Below are positions 1 through 6,772 of a stretch of 64,000 nucleotides of DNA, in pieces. The stretch's first letter is position 1; every line of letters begins with the position of its first letter. Both the position numbers and the translations under genes were made by a program. Origin of the DNA: Ochrobactrum sp. CM-21-5 (lineage in GTDB: Bacteria; Pseudomonadota; Alphaproteobacteria; Rhizobiales; Rhizobiaceae); the NCBI RefSeq assembly GCF_014253075.1, contig NZ_JACLZJ010000008.1:1-64000 (forward strand), read 5' to 3'. The notes below the pieces were generated by a model, which saw only the letters and a program-made list of their open reading frames with translations, was not told the origin of the DNA and did no database searches.

Positions 1-132
1 GCAACCAAAGCCATTGGCGAATATATTGACGGGTTCTATAATCCCGTGCGCAGACATTCTGCCCTCGGGTATAAATCGCCGATCCAGTTCGAGATCATGA
101 ACCGGAATTTTGAGACAGAACCTCTCCACTAA
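1..132 (+). pseudogene. IS3-family transposase (OrfB), C-terminal fragment cut by the window edge
   Basis: The first 43 codons read in frame to a TAA and contain the motif YNPVRRHSALGYKSP, which is the typical end of the DDE integrase domain of IS3-family OrfB transposases (family knowledge). The 5' part lies outside the window, so I cannot say whether the element is intact. Immediately downstream an oxidoreductase frame begins without its own 5' half, so this insertion sequence probably landed in that gene. Confidence 0.85.
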
Positions 133-155
133 ATAAGGGCAAGTCCAGTAAGCGG

Positions 156-485
156 GTGCTGGAACGTATGGATGCTTTCCTTTCCGAGACCGACGACAAC
201 AACCGAATGCCCTCTTATGGACGTGTCGCCGTCGTGGCAGTGGTCGGCAACGAAGACGGCGCGCATTTCGTATCATCGCAGCTCTATCAGGCGCTGAACG
301 ATGTGGGCTTTACCATTCCGGCCAATGGCGTGACCTATTGGGTGGGAGAAGCGATGCAATCCACCAATTTTGTCGACCTGGAAGAAATGCCCGAAACGGT
401 CGCTTCCGCCACCAAAATGCTCGCGGCAAACTGCGTGCATCTGGCGCGATTGCTGAAGACCGCGCCTTATCCCGGTTCAGGCTGA
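156..485 (+). pseudogene. Flavodoxin-like NAD(P)H-dependent oxidoreductase, C-terminal fragment
   Basis: 109 residues from a GTG. The frame is open upstream to the IS3 transposase stop at 132, so the codons before 156 are also coding-like. The sequence has the late part of a flavodoxin/NADPH-dependent FMN reductase fold (VAVVAVVGNEDGAHF, then a WVGEAM segment and a C-terminal helix). The N-terminal FMN-binding loop expected of the family is absent, so the IS3 element has probably removed the 5' half. It is likely not functional. The last 9 bases overlap the end of the convergent proline-rich gene. Confidence 0.7.
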
Positions 486-749
486 CAAGAGTGTCGTGCA
501 ACGCATCGCCGGCTGGCCCGGATTGACCGGGCCAGGCGAAGGGTGTTCAGGTATGGGAAGCGGCGGTATCTGTTCCGGCTCATCGGGGTTGAACGGTCCC
601 TTATCCGGTTGCGGAATGGTTTCCGGCGGCTCGACAGGAATGCCTTCCGGCTCACTTTCGGGTATTTCCGGCGGGTCGGAAGGCGGCCCGGAACCCGCAG
701 ATAGAATGAACTCCAACCATTCTTTCTGTTCGTCGATCTGGATTTTCAT
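477..749 (-). CDS. Proline/glutamate-rich small protein, function unknown
   Basis: 90 residues. The start follows a good ribosome site (GGGAGAG about 6 bases before ATG). After a short N-terminal segment (MKIQIDEQKEWLEF), residues 20-80 are dominated by Pro, Glu, Asp and Gly in an irregular PxxP-like pattern, which suggests a disordered, acidic protein. There is no signal peptide or membrane segment. It lies 27 bases downstream of the DUF3175 gene on the same strand and is probably co-transcribed with it from the EcfG-type promoter at 1094-1118. No family is recognised. Confidence 0.6.
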   Translation of the reverse strand: MKIQIDEQKEWLEFILSAGSGPPSDPPEIPESEPEGIPVEPPETIPQPDKGPFNPDEPEQIPPLPIPEHPSPGPVNPGQPAMRCTTLLSA

Positions 750-776
750 TGGTCTCTCCCTTTTCCAAAAGCAGGG

Positions 777-1064
777 TTAACCCTGATCTGGCCTGCCATA
801 AGCCTTGCGCAACTCCTCCTTGGCAGCTTCCAGCACATGCTTGCGCTTTTCCGGCAAATTCTTGCCAGCGCGGTTGATATAGAAGGTCAGCATGGACATG
901 GCCGAGCGAAACGGCTCCGCCTTGCGTTTGTGGCTCTTGTCGGCCGAGCGTTTCAGGGAAGCTGCTATTTCCTTCGGATCATCCTGTTCGAACACATGCG
1001 GTTCAAGATCCAGTGCGTCGCTGTGTTCGGTCACTTCGGCTGACCATTTCTTTGCCTGGGCCAT
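777..1064 (-). CDS. DUF3175 domain protein
   Basis: 95 residues, basic and helical. The stretches KEIAASLKRSA and SAMSMLTFYINRAGKNL match my memory of the DUF3175 family, small proteins frequent in Rhizobiales and often near stress genes; the biochemical role is unknown. It is probably the first gene of a two-gene operon with the proline-rich protein. A GGAAC-N16-GGTT promoter lies about 30 bases upstream, so induction by the general stress response (EcfG) is inferred. Confidence 0.8.
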   Translation of the reverse strand: MAQAKKWSAEVTEHSDALDLEPHVFEQDDPKEIAASLKRSADKSHKRKAEPFRSAMSMLTFYINRAGKNLPEKRKHVLEAAKEELRKAYGRPDQG

Positions 1065-1093
1065 ATCAAAACTCCTCTATTGCGAATTTCGAT

Positions 1094-1118
1094 AACCGCC
1101 GAGGGCTGCTCATGTTCC
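1094..1118 (-). promoter_or_regulatory. Candidate EcfG-type promoter (GGAAC-N16-GGTT)
   Basis: On the minus strand GGAAC is followed after 16 bases by GGTT. This fits the EcfG/RpoE2 consensus of alphaproteobacteria (GGAAC, then a spacer, then a GTT-type -10). It faces the DUF3175 gene and lies about 30 bases before its start. Confidence 0.6.
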
Positions 1119-1182
1119 TTTTCACTTATACGCCACAGTGGCCGAAGACCGCGCAGCGTCGCAAAGCTTCGCCGCTCTTGAT

Positions 1183-1207
1183 GGAACAAAGTGTCTGCAA
1201 GCTTGTT
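1183..1207 (+). promoter_or_regulatory. Candidate EcfG-type promoter (GGAAC-N16-TGTT)
   Basis: GGAAC, 16 bases, then TGTT, about 65 bases before the DUF3008 gene. Same architecture and spacing as the sites at 1094, 4146 and 6026. Confidence 0.55.
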
Positions 1208-1271
1208 GGGAGGCACGTTTAACCACCGGTTCTCCCGAACGGAACTGACAGAAACACCACAGGAGATGAAG

Positions 1272-1460
1272 ATGCCTGCAAAATCCAAAGCACAGCAACA
1301 GGCTGCCGGCGCGGCTCTGGCTGCGAAACGCGGAGATAAATCAAAAAGCGAACTGCGTGGAGCATCCAAAGAAATGGCCAAGTCCATGAGCGAAAAAGAA
1401 CTCGAAAAAATGGCCTCCACCAAACACAAGGGGAAGCCCGAACATAAGTCGAAGTCCTGA
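1272..1460 (+). CDS. DUF3008 family small basic protein
   Basis: 62 residues from the ATG at 1272, chosen because AGGAG ends six bases before it; an ATG at 1266 abuts the ribosome site and a far upstream in-frame start is unlikely. The sequence is Lys/Ala-rich (MPAKSKAQQQAAGAALAAKRG, then SKEMAKSMSEKELEKMAS, ending KGKPEHKSKS) and matches the DUF3008 family as I remember it. These are small hydrophilic proteins reminiscent of stress or desiccation proteins; no activity is known. The preceding promoter suggests EcfG control. Confidence 0.8.
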   Translation: MPAKSKAQQQAAGAALAAKRGDKSKSELRGASKEMAKSMSEKELEKMASTKHKGKPEHKSKS

Positions 1461-1481
1461 CAGCACGAACAGGAAGTAACG

Positions 1482-1622
1482 ATGATTATTCTGAAGTGGC
1501 TTGCCGTCATCATGTTTGCCGTCGCATTGCTCGGCGTGGGGAGTCTGTTCATCACATCGGACAAGGGAGACCTCTCTCCGGAAAGTCCCACCCAGCCGTC
1601 CCCGTCCCCCACACAGCCCTGA
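1482..1622 (+). CDS. Small single-pass membrane protein
   Basis: 46 residues. ATG follows AGGAAG by five bases and 21 bases after the DUF3008 stop, so co-transcription is likely. Residues 3-24 form one hydrophobic helix (LKWLAVIMFAVALLGVGSLF), followed by a short Ser/Pro/Thr-rich tail (ESPTQPSPSPTQP). The function is unknown. The ribosome site and position within the stress island are the main support; the gene is short enough to be missed by automatic calling. Confidence 0.6.
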   Translation: MIILKWLAVIMFAVALLGVGSLFITSDKGDLSPESPTQPSPSPTQP

Positions 1623-1768
1623 CCGGCCCAAATTGCCTGCTTAGATTTTCCGGAATTTTTGCGGGCGGTACGAAACAAAACGATCCCGTGCTGGTTAGGT
1701 GCGCCGTCGTGATCGGAATTTTCAGCCCTCACGACAAGACAGTTCAAAACCATAAGGAGGAGCCTGAA

Positions 1769-2272
1769 ATGGCCAGCACCAAGCAACGCAATCTCGACGA
1801 TCTTTTCTACGACACGCTCAAGGACATTTATTATGCGGAGCGCAAGATCCTGAAGACGCTTCCCAAAATGTCCCGCGCAGCCACCGATGAAAAGCTGAAG
1901 AACGCGTTCGAAAAACACCGGGAGCAGACCGAGGGACACGTGGAGCGTTTGCAACAATGCTTCGAGATTCTCGGCAAGCGTGCGCAAGGCAAGACTTGTG
2001 ATGCCATTGAAGGCATTATCGCTGAAGGCGAAGAAATCATCGAAGAATTTTCGAATAGCCCTGCCCTCGACGCCGGTTTGATATCCTCTGCCCAGGCGGT
2101 CGAACACTACGAGATCACCCGTTACGGCACATTGAAACGTTGGGCCGAAACTCTCGGTCACAAGGATGTGGCGAAACTCCTCGATCGGACCTTGCAGGAG
2201 GAAGGCCAGACCGACAAGGACCTCACGAAGCTCGCCGAAACATCTGCCAATCTTCGCGCGGAGGCGGCTTGA
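1769..2272 (+). CDS. YciE/YciF-type ferroxidase-like protein (DUF892)
   Basis: 167 residues from the ATG preceded by AAGGAGGAG. The N-terminal LDDLFYDTLKDIYYAERKILK and the repeated acidic/His helices (EKHREQTEGHVERL, AVEHYEITRYGTLKRW) are those of the DUF892 family, a ferritin-like four-helix bundle with putative di-iron ligands (Glu and His on helices 1, 2 and 4). The family is linked to oxidative, osmotic and desiccation stress, with a proposed iron/peroxide-handling role; this is family knowledge. It is followed within 40 bases by the DUF3182 gene and probably shares its transcript. Confidence 0.85.
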   Translation: MASTKQRNLDDLFYDTLKDIYYAERKILKTLPKMSRAATDEKLKNAFEKHREQTEGHVERLQQCFEILGKRAQGKTCDAIEGIIAEGEEIIEEFSNSPALDAGLISSAQAVEHYEITRYGTLKRWAETLGHKDVAKLLDRTLQEEGQTDKDLTKLAETSANLRAEAA

Positions 2273-2308
2273 TCGAAGGCTTGCCGGGACCGGCAGCGAG
2301 GTGACGAC

Positions 2309-3418
2309 ATGGAAAGCGCCCTGTTGCGGGATGATCCCATGCGAAAAATTGGCGTCGTATGCCGACCTTCGGATAGCCCGCACAATGTAGCCAGTGTGGA
2401 AGCACTGGCTACACGCCTTTCTGCACTGACCGGCAGGCAATTATTGCCCACCCTGCAAAGCTTTGACGAGAACGATGGAACATTCTTCGTGCCGACCTTT
2501 GCCCTTGTCCGGCAGAACGGGGATCCGGAAATGAACGTCGAGCGCTTCTATGGCGGTATTGTTCACCACGGTTTCATGACAACCAAACTCGTTACCCACC
2601 CGCACTGGCACGAAGACGATAATCTGCCGGAAGGTTGGGCCGGGAGCTTCGCAGCTTGCTTGCAGGACTGTGTTCTTTCCGGCTTCTCCGTGTTTTCACA
2701 CCGCCATGCATTGGAAGCTGCCAGCACTTTGCTAAAGACGCATAAAGTGCGGTTCAAGAATCCATATGCGTCCGGCGGCAAAGATCAGACAGTCATCGAA
2801 ACCGTTCGCTCCCTCGACGGATTTCTCGGAAGCGTTTCAGATGATGACATTGCGAAAGGCCTTGTCGTCGAAGAGGACGTAGAAAACTCCACAACCTATT
2901 CCGTCGGACAGGTCCAGATTGAAAACCGCATCGCGAGCTATCTTGGCCGTCAATATACTTCTCATGACAGGGACGGGAACGAGGTTTATGCAGGTAGCCG
3001 TCTGCGTATGGTGCGCGGCGGCTGGGACGCACTGCTCCATCAGCTGCAATCGCCCGTTGCACGCAGGATCGTAGAGAATGCCAGGCGCTATGATGAAGCC
3101 GCTCGGCAGCATCTTGGACTGGTCGCCTCGCGCAGGAACTACGACGTTCTCGTCGGTCCGATAACGGAAAATGGCGTCCGCTGTGGCGTTTTGGAACAGT
3201 CGTGGCGCGTGGGCGGCGCTTCCCCCGCTGAAGTCCTGGCCATGGAAAAGCTGGCGCAGGACGAAACCGTTACTGCGGTACAGGCCGTGCTGCGCGAGAA
3301 CTACGATCAGACACCAACACTCAGGGAGGATGATTTCGTCGTCTATGTCGGTGACGACGATTTTGGGCGGCCTCTGCACAAGTACGCGCGAATTGAGAAA
3401 ATCTATCATGATCCGTAA
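2309..3418 (+). CDS. DUF3182 family protein
   Basis: 369 residues. The ATG at 2309 has a GAGGTGAC ribosome site; ATG at 2339 is an alternative. Features I recognise from DUF3182 are the central KNPYASGGKDQTVI segment, the EEDVENSTTYSVGQV segment and a C-terminal region with VGPITENGVRCGVLEQSWRVGGAS. The fold may be related to ATP-grasp ligases (a glycine-rich Lys loop followed by acidic segments), but this is inference and no reaction is known. The 3' end overlaps the following hydrolase gene by 11 bases, which indicates translational coupling and a shared job. Confidence 0.75.
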   Translation: MESALLRDDPMRKIGVVCRPSDSPHNVASVEALATRLSALTGRQLLPTLQSFDENDGTFFVPTFALVRQNGDPEMNVERFYGGIVHHGFMTTKLVTHPHWHEDDNLPEGWAGSFAACLQDCVLSGFSVFSHRHALEAASTLLKTHKVRFKNPYASGGKDQTVIETVRSLDGFLGSVSDDDIAKGLVVEEDVENSTTYSVGQVQIENRIASYLGRQYTSHDRDGNEVYAGSRLRMVRGGWDALLHQLQSPVARRIVENARRYDEAARQHLGLVASRRNYDVLVGPITENGVRCGVLEQSWRVGGASPAEVLAMEKLAQDETVTAVQAVLRENYDQTPTLREDDFVVYVGDDDFGRPLHKYARIEKIYHDP

Positions 3419-4136
3419 CATCACCGCTATCAGTGTCGACCAGTACGAACTGGCCGCGACTGTTATCTCTCCAGACACCACCATTCCAGGCGTCCTGTTT
3501 CTGCACGGCTGGGCAGGTAGCCAGGAGCGCGATATCGAACGGGCAAATGCGATATCCTCGCTCGGCTGCGTTTGCCTTACCTTCGACATGCGCGGCCACG
3601 GGGAATTGCTCTCCGGCAACAAAACCGTAACGCGCGGTGAAAACCTCGACGACGCCATTGCAGCCTATGACCGTCTGGCCAGCCTCAAGATGGTCGAAGA
3701 TGGTTCGATTGTCGTCATTGGCAGCAGTTATGGCGGGTATCTCGCGACATTGCTGACCGAGTTTCGTCCCGTCCGCTGGCTGGCGCTAAGAGCCCCTGCA
3801 CTTTATCGCGACCAGCTTTGGCAAGTCCCTAAAGCACGGCTCGATCGCGGCGACCTGCAATCCTATCGTTCTGCGCTTGTAAATTTTGATGACAACCGCG
3901 CGCTGCGACAGGCGCGAGAATTTCGCGGCGATGTGCTACTGGTCGAGTCCGAGCACGATGTCATCGTCCCACACCCGGCGGTCGCGAGTTATCAAACCGC
4001 CTTCATCAATTCCCATTCGTTGACCGTGCGTATGCTGGGCGGAGCGGACCATGCGCTCACCGAAGACCTCCATCAAAATGCCTACAATCAGCTTCTGACC
4101 CGCTGGATCAGAGAAATGGTTCTCGGCGCGCGCTAA
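3408..4136 (+). CDS. Alpha/beta hydrolase fold protein
   Basis: 242 residues from the ATG at 3408, inside the end of the DUF3182 gene. It has the oxyanion segment FLHGWAGS (31-38), the nucleophile elbow GSSYG with Ser107, an acid residue in ESEHDVIVP and the final His in GGADHALTE, so the catalytic triad of a serine hydrolase looks complete. No signal peptide, so cytosolic. It resembles dipeptidyl-peptidase/acyl hydrolases, but the substrate cannot be read from sequence. The overlap with DUF3182 suggests the two act on the same compound. Confidence 0.85.
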   Translation: MIRNITAISVDQYELAATVISPDTTIPGVLFLHGWAGSQERDIERANAISSLGCVCLTFDMRGHGELLSGNKTVTRGENLDDAIAAYDRLASLKMVEDGSIVVIGSSYGGYLATLLTEFRPVRWLALRAPALYRDQLWQVPKARLDRGDLQSYRSALVNFDDNRALRQAREFRGDVLLVESEHDVIVPHPAVASYQTAFINSHSLTVRMLGGADHALTEDLHQNAYNQLLTRWIREMVLGAR

Positions 4137-4145
4137 AACACCAGG

Positions 4146-4170
4146 GGAACATTGTACCGGTTCATTGGTT
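4146..4170 (+). promoter_or_regulatory. Candidate EcfG-type promoter (GGAAC-N16-GGTT)
   Basis: GGAAC, 16 bases, GGTT, placed 33 bases before the secreted PepSY-like gene. Same bipartite architecture as the other three sites in this island. Confidence 0.6.
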
Positions 4171-4202
4171 GGGACAGTCCCTCAGAAACAAGGGAGCCAA
4201 CA

Positions 4203-4520
4203 ATGAAACGGTCTATTCGATATCTTGCAAGCGCAGTTTTCCTGTTGCTCATGCCAGCAGCGTTTGCCCAAACCACACCTTCCGAAGAACCGCAGACCCC
4301 CGCAATCACCACGCCCGGAGAGAAAAATCCGAAAGCGCCGGTGCCGGGGCAGAACAGTTTTACCGAGGACCAGGCGAAGGAACGCCTGACCGAAGAGGGC
4401 TTCACCAACATCATGCACCTTCAGCTTGGCGAGGACGGCGTCTGGCGCGCCGACGCGGCGCGCGATGGCCAGCCCGTCAAGGTTTTACTCGATTTTCAGG
4501 GAAACATCACCACGCAGTGA
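4203..4520 (+). CDS. Secreted PepSY-like small protein
   Basis: 105 residues from the ATG after AGGGAGCC. Residues 1-22 form a signal peptide (basic MKRSIR, hydrophobic core, cleavage after FAQ). A Pro/Thr-rich linker follows, then a C-terminal domain from about residue 55 (EDQAKERLTEEGFTNIMHLQLGEDGVWRADAARDGQPVKVLLDFQGNI) with the helix-then-beta-hairpin pattern of PepSY-like domains. Likely periplasmic. It is the first gene downstream of an EcfG-type promoter and may lead an operon that continues to UdgX. Confidence 0.7.
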   Translation: MKRSIRYLASAVFLLLMPAAFAQTTPSEEPQTPAITTPGEKNPKAPVPGQNSFTEDQAKERLTEEGFTNIMHLQLGEDGVWRADAARDGQPVKVLLDFQGNITTQ

Positions 4521-4558
4521 CCGGGTTGTAACCGGCAACCGAAATAAAGGAGATGAAA

Positions 4559-5164
4559 ATGGCTTACATCACGGGTCTATTCGACAATCACGATGAGGCA
4601 GTCGATGCTGTTCGGGCGCTCGAAGAAGCTGGAATTTCGGCTGAAAATATCAGCCTGATCTCGAATAACACAGACGGTCGATATGTAGGTGAGGTCCTGA
4701 AAGACGGGCAGGGTACCATCACAGGCGTGGAAACCGGTGCCGGTCTTGGCGCAGTCGCAGGCGGAGGTGCCGGCCTGCTGACCGGATTGGGTCTGCTATC
4801 CATACCCGGTGTCGGCCCTGTCGTGGCTGGTGGCTGGCTGACAGCTACGCTGGTCGGACTCGTCGGCGGCGCTACGGCTGGTGGCGTCGCAGGTGGTATC
4901 GTTGGCGCTCTCGTTGAAACCGGTGTGCCGGAAGAAGAAGCGCAGGCCTATAGCGAAGCCATTCGCCGAGGCAGCACACTGGTCGCCATACGTTGTGACG
5001 AAACCGAGCGTGAGAAAATTGAAGCCATTCTGGAGGATTGGGGGCGCGTCAATATCGGTCAGAGACGCGACGCTTATCTCGAAGAGGGATGGGAAAAATT
5101 CAATGCGTCGGGTGCGCCCTACACCGCAGACGAAATTGAACGCGAACGCCAGCGTTGGGGCTAA
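4559..5164 (+). CDS. General stress protein, YflT-like N-terminus with glycine-rich membrane-spanning core
   Basis: 201 residues. The ATG at 4559 sits six bases after AAAGGAG; the ATG at 4553 is too close. Residues 1-45 (ITGLFDNHDEAVDAVRALEEAGISAENISLIS) match the heat-induced stress-protein YflT domain. Residues 55-120 are extremely Gly/Ala-rich and hydrophobic, with two potential membrane or glycine-zipper segments, and the C-terminus is charged. Proteins of this layout are common in Rhizobiales stress regulons; the exact function is unknown. Confidence 0.8.
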   Translation: MAYITGLFDNHDEAVDAVRALEEAGISAENISLISNNTDGRYVGEVLKDGQGTITGVETGAGLGAVAGGGAGLLTGLGLLSIPGVGPVVAGGWLTATLVGLVGGATAGGVAGGIVGALVETGVPEEEAQAYSEAIRRGSTLVAIRCDETEREKIEAILEDWGRVNIGQRRDAYLEEGWEKFNASGAPYTADEIERERQRWG

Positions 5165-5173
5165 GTAGGACCA

Positions 5174-5386
5174 ATGAAAGAGGTCGAACCGCGCAAAGCC
5201 CGCCAAGGGTTGAAAGGACGGCGCATTCTCACGATCCTCATTGCCAGTCTGATAACGGCAATGATCGTTTGGGGTGCAGTCGAACTTTACGGGCAGATGC
5301 GTCCGGGTCGCGGCTTCATGGATGACAGCAGCCAGCCACCTGGATCCACGGAATCGCAGCCTCCGCCTTCGGCTACAGGACGGTAA
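5174..5386 (+). CDS. Small single-pass membrane protein
   Basis: 70 residues. A basic N-terminus (EVEPRKARQGLKGRR) precedes one transmembrane helix (ILTILIASLITAMIVWGAV, about 18-36) and a disordered Ser/Pro tail. It starts nine bases after the previous stop, and its TAA shares one base with the UdgX start (TAATG), so it is translationally coupled to the glycosylase. Function unknown. Confidence 0.65.
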   Translation: MKEVEPRKARQGLKGRRILTILIASLITAMIVWGAVELYGQMRPGRGFMDDSSQPPGSTESQPPPSATGR

Positions 5387-6003
5387 TGACAGCACAAGAA
5401 ACCACGCGTCGCCAACATACCCTTGAGCAAATCTGCGCGGAAGCGCGAGCTTGCCAGCGTTGTGAACTCTACAAAAATGCAACACAGACCGTTTTCGGCG
5501 AAGGACCTGTCGATGCTCGAATTTTCTTCGTGGCCGAACAGCCCGGCGACAAGGAGGATCTCGGAGGACGACCGTTGATCGGCCCTGCCGGACAGCTCTT
5601 CGATACCTGCCTCAACGAAGTCGGCATCAGCCGCGAGCGATGCTACATCACGAATGCGGTAAAACATTTTCGTCATACCCAGCGTGGCAAGAGACGCCTA
5701 CACCAGCGCCCGTCGACCAGCCACATAGAAGCTTGCCGCTGGTGGCTTCAGCGGGAAATCGAACTGGTTGCCCCCCGGATCATCGTTGCGTTGGGTGCGG
5801 TTGCCGCCCGTTCCCTTTTCGGCAAGCCAGTAAAAATTGCGGAAACACGCGGCCACTCTCTGAAGCACGAGGATCATCTTATCTTCGTGACGATTCATCC
5901 GTCCTATCTGCTGCGCTTGCGCGCCGGGACCGGCTTTGATCGCGAACGGTTGCTGTTCCTCAAGGAACTGACCAAAGTCGCACAGTTTGCTACCCAAATG
6001 TGA
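5386..6003 (+). CDS. udgX: UdgX-type uracil-DNA glycosylase (uracil-DNA crosslinking)
   Basis: 205 residues. It has the family-4-like Fe-S cysteines (Cys23, Cys26, and probably Cys87 and Cys117), motif A as AEQPGDKED (50-58), the diagnostic UdgX loop KRRLHQRP (102-109) with the His at 106 equivalent to the residue known to bond covalently to the uracil-derived abasic site, and motif B HPSYLLR (171-177). Mycobacterial UdgX removes uracil and stays covalently linked (family knowledge). Motif A begins with Ala where I expect Gly. It is coupled to the preceding membrane-protein gene within the stress island. Confidence 0.88.
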   Translation: MTAQETTRRQHTLEQICAEARACQRCELYKNATQTVFGEGPVDARIFFVAEQPGDKEDLGGRPLIGPAGQLFDTCLNEVGISRERCYITNAVKHFRHTQRGKRRLHQRPSTSHIEACRWWLQREIELVAPRIIVALGAVAARSLFGKPVKIAETRGHSLKHEDHLIFVTIHPSYLLRLRAGTGFDRERLLFLKELTKVAQFATQM

Positions 6004-6025
6004 AGTTTATTACAGCCCTTTTTGC

Positions 6026-6050
6026 GGAACCCATAATGGCCTGTCTGGTT
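6026..6050 (+). promoter_or_regulatory. Candidate EcfG-type promoter (GGAAC-N16-GGTT) ahead of the sigma gene
   Basis: GGAAC at 6026-6030 and GGTT at 6047-6050 with exactly 16 bases between. It is the only such site before the sigma-factor gene at 6269, which suggests autoregulation or control by the housekeeping EcfG. The transcript would carry a leader of roughly 200 bases. Confidence 0.55.
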
Positions 6051-6125
6051 AGGCCTTTGTCACGCGTGACAAACTCCGCTTCCAACAATCAATGGTCCAA
6101 AACCACTGAACGGAAAGGAAAGAGA

Positions 6126-6170
6126 ATGGCACAGACCATACGCAAGGTGGCACACACGAACAACACGTGA
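6126..6170 (+). CDS. Possible 14-residue leader peptide
   Basis: ATG preceded by a strong purine-rich site (GGAAAGGAAAGAGA) opens a 14-codon frame (MAQTIRKVAHTNNT) in the leader between the EcfG-type promoter and the sigma gene. It could be an upstream peptide affecting sigma expression, or a decayed gene. The only support is the ribosome site and position. Confidence 0.25.
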   Translation: MAQTIRKVAHTNNT

Positions 6171-6268
6171 AAGCTGGCCAGCAGAGCCATAAGAATTCGT
6201 AACTGAAAGGGGCGGCCTCGTGCCGCTCCACCCTCAAACCGTATTTTCGGTCCCGAAAGGCTAGGACG

Positions 6269-6772
6269 ATGTCTTTCAAACCAGATCCCGACGATATGCT
6301 GGAGCCGGATCATCTCGTCGAGTTGATCCCGGCGCTCCGCGCATTTTCCCGCACATTCTATAGCCAGAAAGAAGATGCTGAGGACCTTGTTCAGGAAACA
6401 TTGATGAAAGCACTGGCCAACCGCGAAAAATACATCCCCTATTCGCCGCTGAAATCGTGGCTTTTTACAATCATGCGCAACACGTTCTGCACGCGTATTC
6501 GCATTCAGAAGCGTGAAGCACCAGGCACGATCGAATGCGTTTCGCCCATAGCCTCGGTCAAAGCCTCGCAAGAGCTGGCGCTTGAAGCGCACGACGTTCA
6601 GACAGCTATGGAAACCCTGCCCCACAAATATCGCCGCGTTCTTGCGCTGGTGGTGTTGGAGGGCAAAAGCTATGAACGGGCAGCCGAGCTTTGCGATTGT
6701 TCGATCGGAACGGTGAAAAGCCGTCTGCACCGCGCTCGCCATAAACTTCACGATATCGTGGACGGAGCCTAG
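6269..6772 (+). CDS. ECF sigma factor, EcfG-like (ECF15 type)
   Basis: 167 residues. Sigma region 2 spans about 18-82 (LIPALRAFSRTF, DAEDLVQETLMKALAN, LKSWLFTIMRNTFCTRIR) and region 4 about 107-160 with the helix-turn-helix SYERAAELCDCSIGTVKSRLHRAR. The sequence strongly resembles EcfG, the general stress sigma of alphaproteobacteria. The usual neighbours NepR and PhyR are not adjacent; a single-domain response regulator follows instead. This may be a second EcfG copy. The GGAAC-type promoters around it make it the natural local regulator, but that link is inferred. Confidence 0.85.
   Translation: MSFKPDPDDMLEPDHLVELIPALRAFSRTFYSQKEDAEDLVQETLMKALANREKYIPYSPLKSWLFTIMRNTFCTRIRIQKREAPGTIECVSPIASVKASQELALEAHDVQTAMETLPHKYRRVLALVVLEGKSYERAAELCDCSIGTVKSRLHRARHKLHDIVDGA

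Noticed and set aside
1031-2440. Long open frame of 469 codons on the minus strand
   Set aside because: It is antisense to DUF3008, DUF892 and the start of DUF3182, which have ribosome sites and family motifs; its translation shows no domain.
6089-6751. 220-codon minus-strand frame over the sigma gene
   Set aside because: Antisense shadow of a clear sigma factor; composition is not protein-like.
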